Assembly: GCA_002495885.1 (NCBI GenBank)
Contig: DAHG01000022.1
Coordinates: 1 to 10,175, forward strand
Reading direction: 5' to 3'
DNA length: 10,175 bases
DNA from: Methanocellaceae archaeon UBA148
GTDB lineage: Archaea; Halobacteriota; UBA148
Below the pieces are notes generated by a model. The model saw nothing but the letters and a program-made list of their open reading frames with translations. It searched no databases and was not told where the DNA came from. The translations under genes were made by a program, and so were the position numbers. The stretch's first letter is position 1, and each line of letters begins with the position of its first letter. This document shows, in pieces, positions 1 through 4,782 of the stretch.

Positions 1-209
1 CCAAAATGTAAGACTATCATAATATAAACAACAATAAGGTCGTTGCTAAAGAGACTGTGACTATCAAAATACTGCTAACGTTTTTTGTGAACATCATGTT
101 GCTTGACATCGTCACCAAACCAACTTTGATCACAATGCTGGATATGTTGTGTTTAATTTAATTTAATTATGTTGTGCACACATACTGAAATTCTGACCCC
201 ATATTTCTG
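1..209. other. AT-rich non-coding stretch with small repeats
   Basis: I see no convincing gene here. The region lies downstream of the broken gene on the minus strand. It holds a 9-bp direct repeat, TATGTTGTG, at 143-151 and 168-176. Between the copies is a short A/T tandem tract of about 5-bp period at 152-168. No hairpin/T-run terminator is evident. Confidence 0.5.
143..176. repeat. 9-bp direct repeat flanking a 5-bp-period A/T tract
   Basis: TATGTTGTG occurs at 143-151 and again at 168-176, a start-to-start distance of 25 bp. The intervening TTTAA-type tract at 152-168 repeats with a 5-bp period. The copies are exact. The function is unknown; it may be simple-sequence drift. Confidence 0.5.
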
Positions 210-706
210 CTATTCTGTTTCCGCGAAGGCCACGATGTAATTGTGCCCGTATATTTTGGCGCATTTGGGGCAGGTGGTGTAGTGAAAATAGTATTTTTTT
301 TACTTTTTCCCCCTGTCCTGACACGTATTTGTCCATTTCCTTGATATATTTCGGCACTGCGTTGAAAGGCCCGTCGAAAACCTTTGACAGGAACGTCCCC
401 GTCATCTTGACGTTCTCTATGCCGGGACTTCTTTTTTCACCAGCATATAATACTCGCCCTTCCAGGGATTAGGGTCGGTCGCCAGGCACAGGAAATCATT
501 CAATTCCGGATCTGCTCCCGCGTCCTGCGCTTTCTTCCACATGCGGCCCATGAGCCTGCCGACCATGGGCGGGAAGGGCATGTGAAAGAAGAGCGGTATG
601 GTATCCTTGATAAAAAGCTTGTCCTTCCAGAAGTGTGTTTTTCTTGCCATGGAGCTGGATCGAATTTCGGGCAACATTGGCCGCCATGGTTGTCCTTGTA
701 TGTCAT
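210..706 (-). pseudogene. Frameshifted gene for a ~165-residue protein with a C-terminal CPKC motif
   Basis: On the minus strand three reading frames join into one coherent protein. It begins at ATG 704-706 (N-terminus MTYKDNHGGQCCPKFDPAPW), preceded by an AGGGGG ribosome-binding-like stretch at 711-716. It must change frame at the A5 run at 638-642 (one A short), at the CCC run at 424-426 (one base short), and at the A8 run at 294-301 (one A too many). It then ends with TTCPKCAKIYGHNYIVAFAE and a stop at 210-212. Repaired length is 165 residues. Conserved-looking pieces include the N-terminal CCPKFDP, a central block rich in Phe and Pro, PNPWKGEYY, KEVPG and the CxxC near the C-terminus. I have a loose memory of similar small uncharacterised proteins, some labelled hydrolase, in bacteria and archaea, but assign no function. 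The long genes elsewhere in the window read through intact, so true decay is more likely than random base-calling error, although all three indels sit in short homopolymers. Confidence 0.75.
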
Positions 707-828
707 ATTACCCCCTATTGCATGGTTAATCGGTAAGGGCTGGGAAGTTGGTTTGGTGGTTGGAGCAAGGTCTTTGGTTTAACACCTAACCCTGACCCGA
801 CCCTGAATGATACGCTTTCAATTTCTTA

Positions 829-903
829 TGGGGCAGGGCAGATTCGAACTGCCGTCCACGGCTCCCAAAGCCGCGAGGATAGACCAGACTACCCTACTGC
901 CCC
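829..903 (-). tRNA. tRNA-Pro (anticodon UGG)
   Basis: The minus strand folds as a full cloverleaf. The acceptor is GGGGCAG paired with CTGCCCC, with discriminator A at 829. The D arm runs GGGT...ATCC and contains the TGGT loop. The anticodon stem is GCGGC/GCCGT around the loop TTTGGGA, giving anticodon TGG (proline, CCA codons). The T arm is GGCAG-TTCGAAT-CTGCC. No CCA tail is encoded after the discriminator base, and no intron is seen. The D arm and the overall arrangement match archaeal tRNA-Pro genes. The gene stands alone, with no adjacent tRNA or rRNA in the window. Confidence 0.95.
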
Positions 904-929
904 ATGATGTTGTAATGGGTAACGATCAA

Positions 930-950
930 TTGGATAAAAAGCTTTTCCAG
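930..950 (-). promoter_or_regulatory. Archaeal BRE/box A-type promoter of tRNA-Pro
   Basis: On the minus strand a purine-rich GGAAAAG (BRE-like) is followed directly by CTTTTTATCC (box A-like), centred about 34 bp upstream of the mature tRNA 5' end at 903. That spacing suits TBP/TFB-directed transcription with a short 5' leader. The assignment rests on position and base composition only. Confidence 0.5.
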
Positions 951-1248
951 GTAATAAAACATTGGGGGGGCAATTCGATGAGATATGCTAATTTGTGTTT
1001 TGACTAGTCGGTCTGTAGCTTAAAGAGTGTTTCAAAGAGCGCCAATTAGGATGTTCCATGACAACGGATTGATTCGATGTCGGTCCTCCATGCCTAGAGA
1101 ATGTGCCTGCTCTTCTATCAAATAAACAAACAGGCAAATAGGAACATGAATTAAAATTCACAAGGACGATGATCGAGAAAGGGGGGTGCCCCGTATCACG
1201 ATGCCTCGTCTATATAACGTAGCGTAACGTAAAGATGCACTCGAAACT

Positions 1249-1350
1249 ATGAAATTAGGAATTTTAGGGATAACCGGCCTAGTCGAAGATGGTAGGGGCT
1301 GCTGGTGAGAAACTGGTAAAGATTGATGAGATTCTTTCTGAATTGCAGGC
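1249..1350 (+). other. Possible short ORF or gene remnant (very tentative)
   Basis: An ATG at 1249-1251 opens a 19-codon frame beginning MKLGILGITGLVEDG. If one G is skipped in the GGGG run near 1296, the frame continues as AAGEKLVKIDEILSELQA and stops near 1350, which would give about 34 residues. A TATATAA sequence lies about 35 bp upstream, but there is no ribosome-binding site. The second half has an amphipathic-helix look. It may be the remnant of a lost gene or chance; I do not recognise it. Confidence 0.15.
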
Positions 1351-1492
1351 ATAAAACAGCAAGCAGACTTGGTACAATGCGCTCTAAGAATCTAAATAAA
1401 GGTAATTGCCGTATGGTACTAATCAAGAACCAGGACTAAATTTATTGACGATTAAGCTCTTTACTATGCTATGTGATGTAGATCGATCGATC

Positions 1493-1936
1493 CTATCTTA
1501 ATAAAACGCCATGTTCGTCAATTTCGCCATTTTTGATTCTGGTGGAGGAAATTGGCTTTCCGTCCTGAGCCAACACAAAATCTATTTTGACTATCTCGAT
1601 CGGTCGAAGACCCTTATCTTCTCTGATTAGATTGATCTTCATTGCAACAGGATAGGTCTCTGGCGATACGACTATGTAGTCGAAATGCTCGCTTATGGTC
1701 GGTCCATAGGGTTCGTTTAATTTTTGGATATTTGCCTGCGAATTAAACTCTCCTTGGATATACTGCTTCATGCATCTCTTTCTTTCTTCATATGGACCTG
1801 CCTCTTTATAGCTGTGCTTTGCCAAATCATCAGAGGTCAATCCGATGAGAACATTGCCAAGTTCGTATGCCTTTTTGAGCAACGCCTTATGCCCGTCATG
1901 CAAAGGCTCAAACGTCCCTCCGACAGCAACTTTCAT
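1493..1936 (-). CDS. coaD: Phosphopantetheine adenylyltransferase, archaeal type
   Basis: This 147-residue nucleotidyltransferase should transfer AMP from ATP to 4'-phosphopantetheine, giving dephospho-CoA, the penultimate step of coenzyme A synthesis, in the cytosol. The N-terminus GGTFEPLHDGH (residues 6-16) carries the HxGH signature (13-16) of the cytidylyltransferase-like fold. The C-terminal ISSTRIK (129-135) matches the ISSTxI/R motif that closes over the nucleotide. The length and the long linker between the motifs fit the archaeal/eukaryotic-like PPAT group rather than bacterial CoaD. The start ATG at 1934-1936 lies 16 bp after the tatC stop on the same strand, so the two are probably cotranscribed. 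A CoA enzyme next to a translocase gene has no obvious functional meaning. The stop at 1493-1495 is followed immediately by GATCGATCGATC. Confidence 0.92.
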   Translation of the reverse strand: MKVAVGGTFEPLHDGHKALLKKAYELGNVLIGLTSDDLAKHSYKEAGPYEERKRCMKQYIQGEFNSQANIQKLNEPYGPTISEHFDYIVVSPETYPVAMKINLIREDKGLRPIEIVKIDFVLAQDGKPISSTRIKNGEIDEHGVLLR

Positions 1937-1952
1937 TTCTGCCCTCTAGGAT

Positions 1953-2669
1953 TTATTTGATTGTAATTCTGGTGACGAGCAAGCCGATTTCATAGAACAG
2001 AAGCATCGGAATCGCGATCATCATCTGAGAAACCACGTCCGGTGGCGTTATGATCGCCGCTACTATGAATACGATCACTATTCCGTGTTTTCGATGCTCT
2101 CGAAGGGTTTGATAGTTGACCACACCAAATCGCGCCAGCAGAGGGAGCACTATGGGTAATTCAAAGGCCAAGCCAAAGACCACGGTCATCATTATGGCGA
2201 AATGGACCCATAGCTCTAAAGACCAGGTGCTTGTTGCCCCAACACTCATCGCAAGTGTGTTCAGAAAACGGAGAAGGACAGGGAGCATGATGAAGTACGA
2301 ATAGGCGGCGCCCAAAAAGAACAGGATTAGGGCTGAGACTGCTACCAATACGATGAACGATTTCTTTATCTCAAACCGATTCACTATATCATATCTATTC
2401 CTCAGCGCATCATACACATAATAAGCTATAAGCGGTAACGATAGAAGCACACCAATGATCAAAGACATTTTCATCTCTAACATGATTGCTTCCACTGGCT
2501 GGATTACTACGGTCTTCACGCCCTCAGGCAACAGGTCTTTTTGTATTTGATTTAACAACCTGCTCATGAAAGGAAAAGAGCTAAAAGTTCCTATTCCTAT
2601 CACTATGCCTATTTTCATCAGTTTTTTGCGTAACGCAGCTAAGATAACGCCAAATTCTTCAAGAGCCAA
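1953..2669 (-). CDS. tatC: TatC-family protein with degenerate signal-binding motifs
   Basis: This 238-residue polytopic protein has about six hydrophobic segments in the TatC pattern (near residues 18-38, 67-87, 103-130, 153-180, 193-210 and 213-235). TatC recognises twin-arginine signals and, with TatA-type subunits, moves folded proteins across the membrane. The TM4 block FGLAFELP carries Glu170, the conserved membrane glutamate. The cytosolic N-terminus reads ILAALRKKL where TatC normally has HLxELRxRL, so the signal-binding Glu is Ala12. The loop that normally reads P-x-LY-x-x-ERR is replaced by NRYDIVNRFEIKK; a Glu lies nearby but out of register. The start is TTG at 2667-2669: an in-frame stop lies just upstream, no ATG is available, and GAGGG sits about 9 bases before it. 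It is divergent from the second tatC and upstream of coaD. I infer a paralogue that acts with a canonical TatC rather than alone. Confidence 0.85.
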   Translation of the reverse strand: MALEEFGVILAALRKKLMKIGIVIGIGTFSSFPFMSRLLNQIQKDLLPEGVKTVVIQPVEAIMLEMKMSLIIGVLLSLPLIAYYVYDALRNRYDIVNRFEIKKSFIVLVAVSALILFFLGAAYSYFIMLPVLLRFLNTLAMSVGATSTWSLELWVHFAIMMTVVFGLAFELPIVLPLLARFGVVNYQTLREHRKHGIVIVFIVAAIITPPDVVSQMMIAIPMLLFYEIGLLVTRITIK

Positions 2670-2696
2670 TTGTTTACCCTCACTTGTTTACCCTCA
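2670..2696 (-). repeat. Tandem 13-bp repeat carrying a duplicated Shine-Dalgarno sequence
   Basis: On the plus strand TTGTTTACCCTCA occurs at 2670-2682 and again at 2684-2696, period 14 bp. On the minus strand this gives two copies of GAGGGTAAACAA directly before the TTG start of the minus-strand tatC. The proximal copy supplies a well-placed GAGGG ribosome-binding site; the distal copy would lie in the 5' leader. Confidence 0.8.
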
Positions 2697-2829
2697 GTTT
2701 ACTATTCAGTCATATTCATAGTTATATTTATTTAGCTATATTATTTTATTAATCATTAATTGATTGTTGCACCTACTGTTAGTTGTCCATAGTATTAAGT
2801 TTAGGGATGAAAAAGAGTCTATTGATAAT
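2697..2829. promoter_or_regulatory. AT-rich divergent promoter region between the two tatC genes
   Basis: The stretch is nearly pure A/T around 2720-2760. Box A candidates are AAATAAATATAAC on the minus strand (about 2718-2735) for tatC-coaD and TTATTTTATTAATC on the plus strand (about 2740-2753) for the second tatC. An inverted repeat, AATCA-TTAAT-TGATT, at 2751-2765 overlaps the plus-strand candidate and could be an operator. All of this is by inspection. Confidence 0.4.
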
Positions 2830-3555
2830 ATGAGCATTGACTATGATGTACCCCCCAGTGACAGAGAATTACCCTTGAGAGAGCACCTTGCCGAATTACG
2901 ACAACGACTACTCGTCATCTTTGCTGGGGTTGCCATCGTAACTGCGGTCGTGTTCCCCTTCTCTGATGAGATGATCAGGACCATGTGGGATCATTTGCTT
3001 CCCACCGAGGCAGAGATGGTGGTTTACGGTCCTTGGGAAATCGTTACCATAAGGATAATGCTCTCGCTTATATGTGCTTTTATGATTGGTGTTCCATTAC
3101 TTCTATATGAAATGCTAGCATTCATGAGGCCCGGCTTATATCCGAGCGAGAGACGTTTTCTCTACTTGGTAGTGCCATTCTCATTGATCTTGTTCGTCGC
3201 AGGTGCTGCTATTGGCTATTTCCTCGTGGTTCCAACCTTCTTCGGGTTAGTGATATCCGCTTCCAGTGATGTTGCATTTGCCCAGTTATCGATCAAAAAT
3301 ACCTTCTCTATGGTGATGACGACTACTGCTGGCTTTGGTCTCGTATTCCAGCTCCCTTTGTTAATTGTCTTTGCTGTGAAGATGGGGCTAATAAAATACA
3401 AGAGCTTAGTAGAAAGAAGGTGGTTGGTGTATAGCGGATTATTGGCCTTTGCAATGCTTGCAACACCTGACCCTACATTGCTCTCGCAATTGGTAGTGGC
3501 GGTCATGTTAGTCATATTATTTGAGTTCAGTTTGTTGATCGCACGGTTCCTGTGA
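2830..3555 (+). CDS. tatC: TatC-family translocase subunit with canonical signal-binding motifs
   Basis: This 241-residue, six-helix TatC is the twin-arginine translocase receptor in the cytoplasmic membrane. The N-terminus LREHLAELRQRL (residues 16-27) matches the family motif HLxELRxR, with Glu22 and Arg24 in place. The loop after TM2 reads RPGLYPSERR (100-109), matching P-x-LY-x-x-E with Glu107. These are the two regions of TatC known to contact the RR motif. In TM4 the family motif FxxFExP reads FGLVFQLP, so Gln174 replaces the usual membrane Glu. I chose ATG 2830 because the HLxELR motif then lies about 17 residues in, as is usual. An in-frame TTG at 2764 would add 22 residues without family support. 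The gene is divergent from the other tatC and upstream of a Tat-dependent Fe-S protein, one likely client. No tatA-type gene is in the window. Confidence 0.93.
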   Translation: MSIDYDVPPSDRELPLREHLAELRQRLLVIFAGVAIVTAVVFPFSDEMIRTMWDHLLPTEAEMVVYGPWEIVTIRIMLSLICAFMIGVPLLLYEMLAFMRPGLYPSERRFLYLVVPFSLILFVAGAAIGYFLVVPTFFGLVISASSDVAFAQLSIKNTFSMVMTTTAGFGLVFQLPLLIVFAVKMGLIKYKSLVERRWLVYSGLLAFAMLATPDPTLLSQLVVAVMLVILFEFSLLIARFL

Positions 3556-3827
3556 TAGTATGGCCTGGACGAAGAAGATTGAAAAACATAGGAAAACACT
3601 CCTTGGTGGCGCTCTCTAAAATCAAGCCTCTCATTGTTTCCGATATGGATAGTTCAATTTCATCTACCTACATTCGACATATATCTGCCTACTTCAACTC
3701 TTTGAACGTTGACCCCCTCACCAAAAAGAATGCGATCCGATTACTGAAAATAAAAAAAGTTCGATGCAGTTTGAAAAGTGCAAAAGTTTTAAATAGAATA
3801 TCTAACAGAGATATAAACCAATTGTAA
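3552..3827 (+). CDS. Hypothetical basic 91-residue ORF (doubtful)
   Basis: The frame opens with GTG at 3552-3554, overlapping the tatC stop by 4 bases (GTGA), an arrangement compatible with translational coupling. The product would be rich in Lys, Arg, Ile and Ser, with no membrane segment and no recognisable catalytic motif. An alternative ATG at 3645 would leave 60 residues. The last part (around VDPLTKKNAIRLLKIKK) could form helices. The only resemblance I can suggest, weakly, is to a cyclin-like repeat of TFB. The promoter of the next gene overlaps its 3' end, which argues for this being plain intergenic DNA. Confidence 0.2.
   Translation: MIVWPGRRRLKNIGKHSLVALSKIKPLIVSDMDSSISSTYIRHISAYFNSLNVDPLTKKNAIRLLKIKKVRCSLKSAKVLNRISNRDINQL
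3783..3800 (+). promoter_or_regulatory. Box A-like promoter of the Fe-S protein/AOR operon
   Basis: AAAAGTTTTAAATAG (about 3783-3796) places a TTTAAATA box about 50 bp before the ATG at 3841. It predicts a start near 3817-3820 and a leader of about 20 bases. The preceding A-rich bases could serve as BRE. No operator repeat is visible. Confidence 0.4.
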
Positions 3828-3840
3828 GTTCCCAAGATAG

Positions 3841-4782
3841 ATGAAGGGAATTTCCAAAAAAAAAGAAATGGAGGAAATTCGCGTGTTAGAAGCTTTAGAG
3901 AGAGAAATTGATCCAGAATCCATAGGAAGGCGCAGGTTCCTTAAATCTCTTGCTATTGCTGGGGCAGTAGCAACTATGGGGATTTCAGGATGCGTATCAG
4001 AGCCCGAGCCCACACCAGCACCTACAACACCTGCCAGAACAGCACCACCATTACCAGCAACAGCAACGCCAGTACCATCAGCAGCACCAGTAGCAACGCC
4101 ATCGCACCCAGCGGCACAACCAGTGCCAACGCCAACATCAGCAGCAACGCCAGCACCGCCAGTAGCAGCACCAACGCCAGCGCCAACGCCTGCACAGGCG
4201 GCAGTGGTGAAAGGGGCAGCCTTTGATATCAACTACAGAGCATGCACGGGTTGCGACATATGCGCCGAAGAGTGTGCTTTTAAATATCAACCTGCAGACT
4301 ATAAGGGCATAAACCTAGCATACTCGAGAATCAGGGTTATGCGTTTCTCATTTGTGGACGTTCCAAACGTATGCAACTTTTGTAACCTCACCGAGTGGAG
4401 TGACGGGACTACGGAGATGCCCTGTCAATATGTCTGTCCCACCAATGCGATAGAAACCGTTCCAGATAAGGAGACCGTCGCTGGCTACTACGGCAATGGG
4501 TACAAGCGCGTCAATGCGGATTTGTGTCTGGGTTTCGCTTCATGCGGCAAGTGTACTGAGATCTGTGAGCAGCTGTTTGGCAGCGGCGTAATTTATACGC
4601 CCGATGGCATAGCACAGGTTTGCACAGCGTGCGCCGGGCAACCAACATGTGTGGAAGTCTGCCCAGAGCCGGACTGCCTGCGATTCGTAGCCTGCATACC
4701 CGGTAGGTTCCATGCGCTGGACCCGACGAACAGGGCTGAGATGCTTTATAGCAGTATGTATAGTGTAAGGAGGGATTTGTGA
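3841..4782 (+). CDS. Tat-exported, probably lipid-anchored 4x[4Fe-4S] electron-transfer protein (DmsB-like)
   Basis: This 313-residue protein is the likely electron-transfer partner of the AOR. A long basic/charged N-region leads to the twin-arginine motif RRRFLK (30-35). A hydrophobic core and the lipobox-like ISGC (48-51) follow, so Cys51 may be the lipidated first residue of the mature protein. Residues 52-121 are a Pro/Ala/Thr-rich linker. Then come four cysteine groups: C135/138/141/145 (CX2CX2CX3C), C178/181/195/199 (CX2CX13CX3CP), C229/235/238/242 (CX5CX2CX3C) and C261/264/270/274 (CX2CX5CX3CP). This is the four-cluster pattern of DmsB/NrfC/HybA-type subunits. Start: ATG 3841 has little ribosome-binding signal. 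An in-frame ATG at 3868, just after an A-run, would shorten the N-region to 20 residues before RR and is a fair alternative. Its stop overlaps the AOR start, so the two form one operon. Expected location is the outer face of the membrane. Confidence 0.88.
   Translation: MKGISKKKEMEEIRVLEALEREIDPESIGRRRFLKSLAIAGAVATMGISGCVSEPEPTPAPTTPARTAPPLPATATPVPSAAPVATPSHPAAQPVPTPTSAATPAPPVAAPTPAPTPAQAAVVKGAAFDINYRACTGCDICAEECAFKYQPADYKGINLAYSRIRVMRFSFVDVPNVCNFCNLTEWSDGTTEMPCQYVCPTNAIETVPDKETVAGYYGNGYKRVNADLCLGFASCGKCTEICEQLFGSGVIYTPDGIAQVCTACAGQPTCVEVCPEPDCLRFVACIPGRFHALDPTNRAEMLYSSMYSVRRDL
4769..4774 (+). promoter_or_regulatory. Strong ribosome-binding site that decides the AOR start
   Basis: GGAGGG ends 7 bases before ATG 4782 but only 4 before the in-frame GTG at 4779. 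The spacing favours the ATG, which also gives the usual AOR N-terminus MYGxWGKILRVDL. The site lies inside the last codons of the Fe-S protein gene. Confidence 0.75.

Larger units (their letters stand above)
904..1492. other. Long intergenic region, no convincing gene
   Basis: This lies between the tRNA promoter and the 3' end of coaD. No ORF here looks like a real protein. Things visible are a G-run/C-run at about 1180-1192, a TATATAA box A-like sequence at about 1210-1217, and a short repetitive stretch (ACGTAGCGTAACGTAA) just after it. There is also a degenerate-looking short coding stretch at about 1249-1350, and the palindrome GATCGATCGATC at 1481-1492, directly after the coaD stop codon. 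I found no complete C/D-box signature and no tRNA. Confidence 0.5.

Noticed and set aside
781..810. CCCTGA/CCCGA repeats resembling telomere or array units
   Set aside because: There are only two or three short imperfect units with no spacers; no CRISPR array is present in the window.
1320..1345. TTGATGA followed by CTGA, resembling C/D-box guide RNA elements
   Set aside because: The C box should start with a purine, the spacing is only about 8 bases, and no C'/D' boxes were found.
1158..1352. A 64-codon minus-strand open frame in the intergenic region
   Set aside because: It has no ribosome-binding site, low-quality composition and no family resemblance.
3216..3599. A 127-codon minus-strand open frame
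   Set aside because: It is antisense to the TM4-TM6 part of a clear tatC.
3990..4226. Plus-strand Ser/Asn/Thr-rich open frame inside the Fe-S gene
   Set aside because: It is the linker-coding repeats read in another frame; the Pro/Ala/Thr frame links a Tat signal to Fe-S motifs.
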